Assembly (NCBI GenBank): GCA_036583965.1
Contig: JAZBQD010000027.1
Span: forward strand, 8,161,187-8,225,186
Source: Prunella strophiata
Lineage: Eukaryota > Chordata > Aves > Passeriformes > Prunellidae
DNA: 64,000 nt
Direction: 5' to 3'
The notes under the pieces are model-generated. The model worked only from the letters and a program-made list of their open reading frames with translations, was not told where the DNA came from and searched no databases. Each line of letters starts with the position of its first letter. Position 1 is the first letter of the stretch. The position numbers and the translations under genes are program-made. This document shows positions 48,993 through 61,585 of this stretch, in pieces.

Positions 48993-51900
48993 AAAGTAAA
49001 GGATGTTTTAGATGAAAGTTGAGGCTTTCCACATATTCCCATGAATTCTGAAGAACAAAATTTTAGCAATGCACTTTCAGTTAGGATAGGCATGATAGAG
49101 TCTGTGGGAGTTTATTTGCTCCCAGAGCAATGCAATTTAAGATTCTGCATCTCTAAACTGACATGATGAAGGGGAAGTCATTTGAAAAAAAATATTCTGG
49201 ACAATGTGCTTCAGAAGATATTGCCCTTTATGCTAAGCATGATCTCTGCATTAATCCCTTAATTCTGAGGATATTGGAACTAATGAATGAATGAATAGTA
49301 ATTAAATTATATATGTGTATTATGAATTGTTTTCCAAATTTCATAATCTCCATCATAGTTTCTGGGAAAGGAAGAATCAGATAAAACTGCACTGCCAAAT
49401 AAAATTAGGAAAATAAGTATTTTTGTAAGTAAGAAAATAAGCCTGTTATGAGAAAAGCACCTTGGAAACACTTCAACAAATGCAGTTTTACAGACCAGGG
49501 CTGCTCTAGGAGGGAGCTCCAAGCCCTGCAGGATGATTCATATGGACTCAGAGGTATCCTGTTACTCCCAGGTATAACTGGAGCCAAGGGGCTGGGAAAT
49601 AGGATCTCTCCCAGAAAACAGCCCTCCTGAGGCAGAGCCCTGCCTGTTCCTCTGGTGGCCTTCCTGCAGGGAGCTTGCACCTCGTGGATGCTGCTGGAGT
49701 GAAGTTTTACCTGGCTTTTGCACAGCTGTATGCAGCAACTGAGGCTCTGTTGCTCTCTTGGGGCATCATCCTCAGTTTATTGTAAAATTCCAGTGCCGTG
49801 GATGGGTAGTTCTGTAGCATCTGATAATTAATTAGTGTAATAAACCTGACTAAGGCAGAAGGCACCATGCTGGTGTCTTTGCAAATTGCAGTCAGGTTTG
49901 GCACAGTGTATCCTGCTCCATGATTGTAGAACCAAAAAAAAAACCACAAAAAATCCTCAAACAAATCCAGTGAATGGCTTCAAATGGAAAACAAGATGAT
50001 ATCCTGACAGCCTGGTGGTGCAGGAGCCTGGTGCCACTGAGCTGGAGGATGCAGGTGTCTGGTTTTTTGGTAAAAAAATTGGGTATTTGTGGAAAACAAA
50101 ATTTTTCTGTTTTCTTCTGGAAAAACAAGTCCATTTTCGCAGATTTCAATCAAAGTCCCAGTTGCTTGCATGTCATTGCTCTCCTGTAAACTGGGATTCC
50201 CACTGAAAGTTTCACTATGTGCCACTTAGAGCTGTGCTGCAAGGACCTTGTGGTGCATCAAGGAGAGCTGGTTCTGAGTCTGGCCTGTAACAGAGGCTGT
50301 GAAACATCCTACAGACAAATCCTGGGGACAAAGGAGTGGGCAGGGGACAGACATTTGAATATCTAAGCAAGCTGAGATAAAAGAGTTTTTCATAAAGTGA
50401 AGCAAAGTTTTTTATGCTGTTGAAAGATGGGGGTTTTGTTCCAGTCAAAAGTATTAAAACAAACAAAAAAATTACACAATTCTAAAAGGAACTTTTCAGT
50501 TTTCTGTCATTCTTAAAAATAAAAAATAGACATTTCAATAGATTTCTGCCTTTTCCATCTTCCATGACTTTACTTACTGTTTAAATGTGTTGAAGTAATT
50601 CAGACTTTTAATTTATTCCTTTATAAAACACGTAGAAGTGAAAATAGCAATTTTTTCTTTCTACTTTAATTTCTTTCTCTTCTCCAAGAAAAATACAGGC
50701 TCTGGGTAAAAGAGATCCAGCTCTGTACCCAGTTCTGTGGACTTTGTTCCACTCCTGCCAGTATTTACCATGTTCAGACTTAATGTGAAAATCTCACCAT
50801 ATCTGTATTCACAGTAACTGTACCCTAGGAATGGAACAGCAGTTATTGTTTGTGCAGTTAAATGATATTTTTCATTTAATGGACAAGGTAAATTTTCCCT
50901 TTGAATGAATAAGGGTAGCTAAATAGAGTACTTCCAAGTAAAATTTGGGCATTTGCTTGGGTCTTGTGTTTTGAAAATCATGATGGTTTACTTGGAATTA
51001 TTGATCTGTAATAACAGTGAAGTGCCTTAGACATCATTTATACAGACAATTTATAAAGGTCCATTTACAGTCAAGGAAGAGACACACAGCCAAGAGCTCA
51101 TGGGCTGTTAAAAAGAGTTAATATTTTGGCAGCTAAGACCATACACATGAAGTCAATGTTTAAGAAAAAAACCCACTCTGGCTTATTTCATTTTTATGGG
51201 CAAATAATTTTCAAGTAACACTTATGATAACAGATGGATAAATTTATGTCTGCAGTTAATTTGAACGATAATTTCCTTAGGATGTTTTACTTGCATTTTT
51301 TTCTTTCTTTCTTTTATGAGAGCTGTCAGTTTTGTAGCTGAGAGCTGGATTTACTGCTTTGGAAATTCAGATGCTGCTCCAGTTCACAATGTTTATTAGC
51401 AGCCAAATCAGTAGGCTTTAAGGCAGTGGGTTTTGTTGCTTAAAATAATAAATATATCATAGAGAATATTCTTTTACTGAGACAGAATTGAAATGCAAGT
51501 ACCATAGCATCTCTCATGACAAGAGGGGAAGCAAATTGTCTCTGTACCACAGTTCTGGGGTGGAGGAAAGCACATGTTAAATTATCCCACCAGCCTCCAC
51601 AGCATCTGAGAGGTCAGAGAGGACCCAGCTGTTGTCTGTGGTGTGGTGGAAGCCAGACTGCCCACAGCTTCTGATGAAGCTGGTGATAACAGAGATCTGT
51701 TTGTGTGACACTCTTGCTCATCTACAGGCTTAGGTGGCTGAGTTTATTTATATTTGTTGATGGATTAGGTATTTCTGAGATGTTCTGCAAGAAAATAAAT
51801 ATAGGCTTTGCTGTAGATGTCTGTGTGCTGCCATGAAAGCAGAAGAATCCATCCAGAGTAGCAACAGCAGAAGTAGAATTTGATCATTTCCATGCTCAAA

Positions 51901-52007
51901 ACAGGTGAATTCCCTGCCCATCCTTCATAGTTCTCTCACTCATCATTGGATGGGCAGCATCATAAGGAATGAGTCTGGTTATCATAAATTAGACTGTTAG
52001 CAGGAAT

Positions 52008-52060
52008 TATTGAATAGTTTGGGTTAAAAGAAACCTTTAAAGGTCATCTAATCCAAGCTC
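52008..52060 (-). mobile_element. Short degraded CR1 LINE 3' end
   Basis: The stretch reading TTGAATAGTTTGGGTTAAAAG followed by AAACCTTTAAAGGTCATCTAATCCAA resembles the complement of a CR1 tail. Only about 50 nt align clearly; further degenerate similarity may run to about 52.12 kb (CTTCCTAATAG). Non-coding intronic remnant. Confidence 0.7.
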
Positions 52061-53512
52061 TCAAACAGCAGTTACTTGCTTCCAAAGTAAATGTTCTCTG
52101 GTGGTTCTTCCTAATAGGGCTCAGAAGTGGGCTGTACTCTGTTTTCAGTAGGGAAAGGGAGACTTGTGCAACTTTTGTATAGGATGGGATTGATACAAGA
52201 ACATAAAATCAGTCCTCAGCTGCAGCTCTTTCCCTTTTGTCCTCTCTGCAGAGGATTCCTAAGGGAATTTCAGCACATGTCATTTCAGATACTTGGTGTT
52301 CCAAAGACAGAAGCAGGCTCAGCCTTCACCTTCTGCAATGAGCAGGAGTTAAGGACATCTCCAAGGTGACTCAAGTCTGCAATGGTCTTGATCACCACAG
52401 AGATGTTCTTATTTTTCTCTGAAAACTAAAGTGTGTCTGAAGAGATATCCAGATGATGTAGCTTGAACATGCTTCATCAACAGGTAGCGAGCTGACCACA
52501 ACTGAGCTGGAACAAATTGGATGTTGAATTTTGGGGGAAGGGTCCAGAGGAGAGGTGGCAGTGGGATTTTGTTTGAGAACCATATTTCTACTCAGTAGTT
52601 TGGCAAAGGAAAGGAGGTGATGGATACTATGAGCAACTGCAACTCAACTAATTAGAATCCTGAGAGCCTTTGTGAAAGCCATTAGCACCTGCCATGGGAT
52701 CTGGCACTGGGGTTCACATGTGTTACTTGGAAGTGTTTTTTCAGGAGGGAAGTGCCTCGAGGCCGCTGTCCAACTGCACACTGAGGGATGGGGATTTACA
52801 GATGTTGAATATGCAAATAGCTGCTTTGCACTCCCAACTGAGGCAGTATTCAGTGCAAATCAGGCACCAGCACCACTGGTGTGTCACTGGGAACCAACTC
52901 ATTGGAAGTCTGGTCCTCTCTCCACCAGTATTGTGCAGCTTTTTACAATTTTCACTCATCATCTCAGATCCTGTGTGGAGCATAAAAGGAAAAAAAAGGA
53001 GGGGGAAAAAAGAAAAAAGAAAGCACTTGCAGGCTGGAATATAAAGAGACTTTATCCCCCAGGTCAGGCATCCTGATCCAATGCTGATTAGTGGTGCTAC
53101 TGACATCACCAGCACAGTTCATCAATGGGGTTGTCTCAGTGGAGCAAGAAGTTGGCGACCAAGAGATTGAACTTGGCCAGCCTACAAAAGAGAAGAAAAG
53201 GGTGAATTAACAGTTTGCAGATGCTAGAATTCCCTCTGCTCGTGTTTATTTGGGCATCCAGATGCTTGTAGTGAGGTCAGCCTGTTTTTGTGTATGGATT
53301 TCTTTTACTATTAGTTTTTAAGGCAAAGTATCACTTTGCTTTTAGAAATAGACTTGCATGCTAATTTTGACCAAAACCATGCAACTGATTCATTTAAAAG
53401 TCTTCATTAAACAGGCAATGCCTGATTCTCTTTTCAGACACTCTTTTGTAAATCAGGAGATACTCCACTGGGGAAAAGCTTGTTCCAAGTGCAAATCCAG
53501 CCTGCAGCCTTT

Positions 53513-53527
53513 AAAAAAAAAAAAAAA
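53513..53527 (+). repeat. Poly-A run of 15 nt
   Basis: Uninterrupted A15 in the downstream TRABD2B intron; no element body was recognised. Confidence 0.92.
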
Positions 53528-56500
53528 TTCAAGAGAACTTTTTAATGTACACTGATCTTGTATAATACAGGGGTTTGAAATCCCTGAATATTTGCTTTTC
53601 ACCTGAAGCTTAAATCGGTAAAGAGCACCTCAGTTAAGGAGGCCAAAATAAACCTGCCTGCACCACCCTTTTGTGAAAAGAGAACTTCTGTTCTGAAGGC
53701 TGATTCCTGTAATTCTGATGTGAGAAACTCCTGTTGTATAACAAGATATTAATTGCAGAAACACAACATAGCCTGTGCAATGGTAAGAGCTGTCTTGAGG
53801 CCTCCATCACCTGTACCAACTGAGGAGGGCAAGACATGTAGCAGGTAAAAGAAAATACTCCAGTATCTGAGGTTGCAATTTCTTTTTTCCCCTGGTATGT
53901 CATCACCTAAACTGTTGAGGTAAGCTGGACAAGCCTTGGACTGTTTGGTGGTCTGGTGGAGAATTCATTGTGCTCAACAGGGAATCCTGCCTGGCAGCTG
54001 CCCACCTTTGCTTTCATTGCTGCCCCACTGAAAGTGTGTGCAACCCCAAATCCTGGTCTTTGTTTGCCAGTTGCAGATAGTCAAACAAATGCTGAAAGCA
54101 ACTAAAATGAGTCTTGCAAACTGCAGTGTGTACATTCACCAATTCTGGTGTAGTTTTGCCCATGATGGATGAGGAAAGTTGCCTGTGCACTGTAGGATTT
54201 GGGTTTAAAGAAGCACATACATTAATGTCAGCTCCTCTGGGTCCCTGACATTTTCATATCATATTTATTATTATGCCTGTGCCAAGTTCTACTGTATAAG
54301 TCTAATTCTGTCTCTCTGTTCTCAAAGGAAAGAAAACTCTATTGGCCCCTCCTGCCCTATAATATAAGGATTTTGGTTATATCCTTACTGTATTTCTCTT
54401 CAACATCTGAGATGTAAAAAAATGTAGACATAATTGGGAAAATTTTCTCTTCATAGCTGAAGAAGCGTGAGAGGCTTAAGCACTCTGCTGAACAGGAATG
54501 GGCTTAAGCATGGGATGAAATACTTTTTCACCCACACACACACGCAAGAGCTTGCTGTGGATCCACAGGCCACCCTGTAAGCTCTCAGGAGACCAGGCAG
54601 AGCTCCCATATAACTCTAGGTTTCATAATGGGAGTGTTGAAATCAATATATGGATGCCAGACAATTCATCACTTCCCATCCCAAAACTCAGCTGAAAATT
54701 CCCATCCAGCTCTAGCAGTGCTGTTGCGAAGATTATAAAAGAGCAGTGAGGTGAACCCAAGGACTGGCAGCCTTCCTCTAACACTGAGGTTTCTGTGGGA
54801 TGCTCTGTGAAAGGCAGGCAGATTGCAGAGGACACAAGGATCCTCAGCTGGGATACCTTTGTGTGCTGCCTGCACTGATTAAAATGTCTCTGCACCCAAG
54901 TGTTAGTCCCCCTGCAGTCTGGTGTTGTCCCAGAGCAGAAGGAAATCCAGTTACTCCTCTTCCTTGCATTCAGAGCCTGGAGTGCAAGCAAAGATCCTTC
55001 AGTGATGTTTCAAATTAATACAAGTTGATGGGGTTGGCCTGAGTTCACATTTCTTTCTTCTGCCCCTCCTGCCTGGGTGCGTACTCCGGAGGCGGAGCAG
55101 GGATGTCCCAAGGCATCCTGGACCACCATAGCTGAATTCCCTGCAGCTCCACTCTTGGAGCCTCCAGCTGTTGGAGCAGAAGCTGGAAAGGGAATTTAGT
55201 AAAGCCAAGAATTTAGGAACCAGTTTGTACTGCTTGTGGTGTTGGTCTCTTAGAGGTTCACGCCATTTCTGACCAGTTTTAAAGCCAAGTTGCAGGAGGA
55301 CTGCATATGGAGAAGAACCAGTGGTAGTCTTGATGCCCTGGAAAGGCAGGGCACAACTGTTGGCTGGAGTCAGTTGTTTTGCAAAAGTGGATTTGAAGCT
55401 GAAAGCTTTAGAAAGCCTGGCTGTAATTTATGTGGATTTCTTGAGGATTTTTACTGGTATGGAAACTGGGACTGGAAATCTCATTAAACTGGGCGTTCTT
55501 GTGAGAGTTTCAGGTTTTCTTAGTCATGGTTGTGCCAGGAATATCATCAGAGAAAACTTGCTGAGAAAGGATTTATGGATTTGGGATCAGATCCTATTCT
55601 CACAGAATTAATGGTAGCTCTGCAACTGACATCAAGGTGACTGGCATGTGCACCTGGATGAGATGTTATTTATTTGTCATTCCAGGTCTTTAATTTAGGC
55701 TGCTACTTTCACATCAATACCCTCTTTATAAGCCTATTAAATACCAGTTCCATTGTTATTTTCTCTGGTAGATCAGAAGAGATGTGTCAAGGAAAAGAAA
55801 ATGTATGCGCAGTATACCTCTGCCCAAAAACAATATTTAAACATCAGAAATGTAAAGTGAAGGTAGAATTACTTAGAGGGGCAGAAGGGAAATAATTAAA
55901 GCTCCAGCCGGCAAGACGAGATGTCGTAAACTTCAGTTATTCACCTCTCTTAGACATTCAAAACACAAACTCTGCCACCGCTTCAGGCATTTTATAGAGG
56001 CCTGCAGAAAGCAACAGAGGTCTCTTGGACAAAATTGCTCTGGTGGCAACTGAAACTGGGCTCAAGCCCAAGTCCAATAGCTGAGCTGCCATCTGAAACT
56101 GGAAAACGTGCGGGTTCGTGCCTGAGTCTCAGCTCCCTTTCTGCTCTCTTCAGTAGAAAACCTGAATCTGGACTGGACTGATGGGGAGTGAGAAGAAACT
56201 TCAATCTTTGGAAAAGTGTTGCTGTTTCAAATTGGTTTTTGGAGCGATTACTCACAAAACTGGAAAATATGGTAATTCTTGGCAAAAATGGACTGACTTG
56301 GAGGTAGACAACCCCTTCTTCCTAGAAAAGTTTGCTAAAGAGTTGTGAACTGAAATATGGCAAAATGTGGTTTTAGATTTACCAGGTTTTGCTCCCAGTC
56401 AACCTCCAGGCAGGCAGTGGGAATGAAGAGGTAGGTGAATAAACAAAATCCAGATCAATCTACCTTGGAACTTCTGGTTTGTAAGAGATAATCAATGAGA

Positions 56501-57133
56501 CCTACCAAATGCTTAGATTTAGATACAATTTTGCTCATCTCCTGACAATTACTCTGTGAGAGAATTTCCAAACACCTTTTTAATCTAAACACAACATTTT
56601 GGTGGAGTTCAGGTTTGGAACTCTCTGTCAGAAAAGTAAAATCTCCCATCATTTTCCTGGAATAATGTTGCAGGACTGAAACCTATGTGACTTGTATTTA
56701 AATTAATAACTTAAGTCTTTTTTAGTATTTTTCTGCACTTTATTATGGGAAATACCTTAAATACTGAGGTTTGCAAACTTTTTAAAATAGTATTTATACA
56801 CTGGAGGTAAATGGAGAGAAAAATCAAATGCCACCACTGGGTTAACTCGCTATGAAATTCAGCACCAGTTTTCAGTATTTATACAGAATTCACATTCACT
56901 TTGTGTTTTTCCTTGAGGTGTTTGAGGTACAGTGAAACTGCTGTGAGGTTCTTATCACTTAGCAATCTGGTCTGGTTCCAGTTGAAAATTCTGCAGTACC
57001 TCTCACTGGGAGGATTGGTTTAAAAGGAACAGAGATCTGCCAAAGAAATAAAGACTTCATTATTGACATCAATGCTATTTTTAATCTGGTTTCCTAAGGA
57101 AATGAGGCTTAGGCAATGGCAGTGTTTGTGAGT

Positions 57134-57163
57134 ATGTGTGTGTGTATATATAGGTGTGTGTGA
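57134..57163 (+). repeat. Interrupted (TG)n(TA)n(TG)n microsatellite
   Basis: ATGTGTGTGTG, then TATATATA, then GGTGTGTGTG, in the downstream TRABD2B intron. Confidence 0.85.
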
Positions 57164-58382
57164 CTATGTCCTTCGCCCTCGTAAATTTTTCATCTGTTGG
57201 CTGATTATAACCAAACCTGACAGATGGCTGAGTCTCCAAGATAATAAGTTCTTGCATGCTTCACGAAAATAAGTGATTAGATAGAAGAAAAAGACATTCA
57301 TAGTGTGCATCCACTGAAAGGGCACAGCATGAGCTCAACTTTTATTAGAGCTCAGAAAATCCCAATGGGAGAGGGAGGTGAGCCACATCCCCATAGACAA
57401 CAGCATTTGTCTGGTTCCTCTGCATGGGGGGGAGGGTTTGGTGTGTAGTAAATAGATCAGACATGGCATGGTTTAAATGTAATGATGATGTTTACAGCAA
57501 AGTTATTATTTAGAGTATCTGAGGAGCCACATTACCTCTGTGCTGCCCTCTAATGAGGTGTTCATTCTCAAGGCCAGAGCAATAGCAGGGAGCAAGTTAA
57601 TAAATGTGACCGAGGCATGGCTCCAGGACTCATAAACCTAATGAGTCGTGGGCACTCAAACTGTGCAGCCTCACTACTGCTAATTGGCCAAGTGTGCCAT
57701 CAACCATGCCCAAAAATGTTCTTAAGTGGACAAGGGGTGAAAAGAGCATCAGAAACTCCTGTGAGTCCAGGAGGCAGCCTGGGGCAGCATTCCTGTGTGC
57801 AGAGTTCAGGAACACTTTCCCCAGAACCAAGGTCATTCCCTTGAGAGCTGAAGGAGCTCACTGGCAGTGGGGAACAAAACTAAGAGACAAAGGAAACAGC
57901 ATGACCAGGAGGCAAGGGGTTTGCAACTTTAGCTTATCAGACAAGGGGATGGTTGTCATATAGCAGTTGGAGAAGATGCTGCAAAAACATTGTGATGAGA
58001 GTACTTGAAACCTTTCCAAAGAAAAATACAGATGGGGATCAGAAAAGCCAAACCAGGGTTAGTGCTTAATTTTACTCTTTTTTGCTTAAGATTGAAAATT
58101 ATGTATTTAGTATCTTGGTAACAGTGGCAGCTGTTGGGGTGGGACTCTCCCTCTTGAACTTTAGGTGTCTGAAAGTTCAGTGTGTGTTCTGTATAAGACC
58201 ATCAGTTCCTTTGAAACCCTCAGAGGACAAATCCTCCCACTTACCTCAGATGCATATTTTAAAATGGAAGGAATTGCCCTCTGGAGATATCTTTCCACTG
58301 ACCACAGAGGAAACCTAAAATACTGGCCTCCAACAGATGCCTGACTTTCAGATGAGTGGGATTTATTGAACCCTGAGAGCAG

Positions 58383-58450
58383 GAGTCAAGAATTCAGGGT
58401 GTTCTGTCCTTACCTCTACCTGACCTTGAACAAGCTGCTCGGTGCACTGA
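58383..58450 (+). mobile_element. Possible MIR core fragment
   Basis: GAGTCAAGAATTCAGGGTGT, TCTGTCCTTACCTCTAC and CTGACCTTGAACAAGCTGCTC follow the order of the MIR core (TCCTGGCTCTGCC then GTGACCTTGGGCAAGTCACTT). Short and diverged. Confidence 0.45.
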
Positions 58451-60039
58451 GCGCTCCCCGAGCAACATTTTGCATTGCTGCCAATGGTAAATTTGCAAGC
58501 AGAAGACTGAGACAGGATTGCTTTTTATCATGCCTTGGAGAGCATCTTGGTGTGGTCTCAAGGGGAGAAGAAATTCCTCTGCCACCAGCTCTGGAAAATT
58601 CATCCAGGGCTAGGTTTCTTTGGGGTGGGAGAAGGAGCTGTAACACCCGACCATGTGCAACTTTAGCATCCTGTCGTGTGATATGGTTGGAGCCCAAGGT
58701 TCTCCAGACAGTTTATCCACTGCACAGATGTCCCTGGGCACCCCAGTGCTCAGACCAAACTCTCCATCTCTGTGGTTGAGTGGAAGATGTGGATTTGGAC
58801 ATGCAGAAGTGTAAAGAGTTTCCATCTTGCCTCTCCTCTTGGCTTGAGGGAACAAAAGCCACTTCAGTGCCAGTGACCACCACAGTCATTCACAGCCTGG
58901 TCTGCCTGGAGACAACTGCAGACAGGAGAGCAGGCCCTCATTTTTGTTCATCAGGCATGGTTATCTCTTTTGCAAGGGAAGAAGCAAGCAGTCAAAACCA
59001 AAAAAAATATATATTTTGACATCCTGTCTGATTTTTCACTGTTCTCTTACAGCCAGGCCAAATCTGTGTAAATGCTGTCAGTGAGGAGTGTTTTGGACCT
59101 GGAGACCCTTTGAAAAAGCCTTCTGATATCTCTTAGTTTTTTGCATGCAGGACTTAGAGACAAATAAGAAGGTGTGTGGGTGGGTTTTCTGTTTTGTTAT
59201 TTTAGCATTAGGGAGAGACTCACCAGATAGTCTCCCCTGTGGGGGTCACCCACTGGGTCTGTAGTATTTACTCAGCATTTCTCTGAAACACCAGCATCTT
59301 AGAAGTTGTCTTCCTGAATTTACATTCCCAGTTCAATCATCTCCCACACAATAAAAGCCCCAGTGTTGGCTCCGTGTTAAGTCCTGCTCCTCACAGCGCT
59401 CCCGTCAAAAGGGAGCCCTTGGTCCTGGTGCTTTTGTTTTCCTTCAGGCCTGCCAATCACCCTGCTTGACTTTGCCCAAAGTTTGTTGTCTTTGCAGTTG
59501 GTCCCAGCGTGAGCTACCAAAAGCCTGGCTGAGCCTGCCGGGGGATTCTGTCAGCCTAAGCCCAGCACGCGATCCTGCACCTCCCTGCCTCACAAAGGGC
59601 CTTTTCACCCGCCCACCGCAGCCCCAAGATTTCATTTCATGTGCTACAATTAATCTGTATTTATTGCCACTTATCTTAAATGGCTAACAATATCAAGAGT
59701 TTAAAAAGTGCTTTTAATGTCAAACTGGGTCAATTAAAACTCTACTTAAAATATTTGCAAAACTCCTTGCCTGAAAGTTACCCCCTCGGTCTGCTGTTAA
59801 CCAAAATGGTTTAAATAAATACGCGCAGTTTGAGGAGACTGACATTTGGTAAAATTCCTCTTAATATTTTAGTAGAATCCAGGATTAATTTCCTTATTCC
59901 TATATTCACTTGCTTTTTTATTTTTTATGCTTTTTTTATTTAATAAAAGGAGAAAAATTAATAAGATTTTAGATGGTTAAAAGTATTTGAAAAATTGAAA
60001 CAATCAATTAAAAACCCTCAAGAGATAGCCTCAGAACTT

Positions 60040-60105
60040 TTAATGCCAGAAGAGACTGTTAGATTAATTGGTTTGGTCTCCTGGAATTTCATCCTGTTCT
60101 TTTGA
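60040..60105 (-). mobile_element. Old CR1 tail resembling the turtle/archosaur CR1 type
   Basis: The + strand contains GCCAGAAGAGACTGTTAGAT, GGTTTGGTCTCCTG and GAATTTCATCC in that order. These resemble, from memory, the complement of a CR1 3' end widespread in turtles and retained as old copies in birds (GCCAGAAGGGACCATT, then a TCTGACCTCCTG block). It is clearly diverged. Confidence 0.6.
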
Positions 60106-61563
60106 GGACCCTAACACCATGTGTTTAACTGTGAACTTCAAACCATGGGCCACAAGAACTAATTTTTAACTCCTTTGGTATCAATTGTGGGCATGAGAAA
60201 TAAAGAACTAGAACACAAAATAGTAAGCAGTTAAATAATGAAAGAGTAGCTTTTACTTGTATAAGTTGGGTTTTACTGAAGGCTGAAGATGGCCAGAGGA
60301 ATCCATTTTTTCCCCTTGCAGGAAAGCCCCAAGTTTTGCCTTGAACATTTATTTTAAAGCTCAGTTTGCAGGACAGTCCTAATAAATTGCATGAAATAAG
60401 TGCTGCTGTACTGCCCATGGGGACTCAGAACTTTCATACAGCTCACCCAAGGTTGCACTTTGTTGGGGTGGTGACACACATCAGGTGGAGAAGCATCAAG
60501 AGGGACCCCAAGGTAAGACTTAGCTGGGTTGGATGCAGCAGATGCACAGATTAAGTGAGATCCCAGGCTGAGGGCGTTAACTACCTAAACTTTGGTTCAT
60601 GTGAAGCCACTTGGACTTAAACCTCTGATCCTCAAACACTTACTGTGAGGAGCAGCATTAATGAAGCCTGGTTTCCTATGGATTTAGGTCATTTGCTTGG
60701 ATTCCCAGCAGTCTAATAAGGTTTGAACTGTAGCTGAGTCATTTCTATTAATTAGGGCATTTGTATTATCTTTATGGGCCTCTGATGTCCCTAAAAAGTC
60801 TCACTCTGCAACTTTTCTTTCCACAGGAGAGATCAATGAGTCTCTATCCAGCCATCTGTATTCATAAAATATATAAGAAAAGGGCTCTCTTGGAGACAGC
60901 TGCTCTTCTGTCTAATAGATTTGAAATTTGCCCGTGGGTTCAGAATATTTCAAGGGAGATCATAAAAACAAAAACATAGACACAAAGAGACAGCAGGATC
61001 CTGTAAGCATCATGGTTTTTGGAAGCAAGTTTAAAATGAAATTGCCATATTTATGCAGTGTAAATATTGCACAACTTGAGGATACCAAATGGTTTCGATC
61101 ATTTCTTTAGTAATTTCTTCCTGTAGAATATTTAATTAAACAAATCTGACTTCCTCAAATGTTTTGGTTTTTTTTCATTTTTATAGCTTAGACATGTAAA
61201 CACGTCTTGAAGAATTTCTTTTGTGTAAGAAATAATACTAAAAAAATTATTTTTTTCTTCTTTTGGTCCTTGCCTTCCATAAAGAGAGTGTGATTATGTC
61301 ACTTTGGCAGAAAGCAATTATTCTTCAATATCAGTGTTCTGATGAACACAAAGATACTGGCTTGTGGATGTGCTTTTATTGCTCATTAGTTGCTGTCCCA
61401 TTTGTTATTCTTTTTGATTTTGTTCTCAATGTTAGTCACTGTATGAACAAGCCAAGGGATGCTGATGTCTAATTGCATCCCAAGAATGGCAAACAGCACA
61501 AAGCAAACAGCTTGCAAACAAGGCAGACTGAAATCCATTTGCATAAACTTTCTTTTCTCTTTT

Positions 61564-61585
61564 TTTAATGCTTGCAAGCATTAAA
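61564..61585. repeat. Perfect 22-bp palindrome without a loop
   Basis: Each half is 11 bp; the centre is TTGCAA and the ends are TTTAATG and CATTAAA. It is an exact self-complement centred between 61574 and 61575. Confidence 0.95.
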
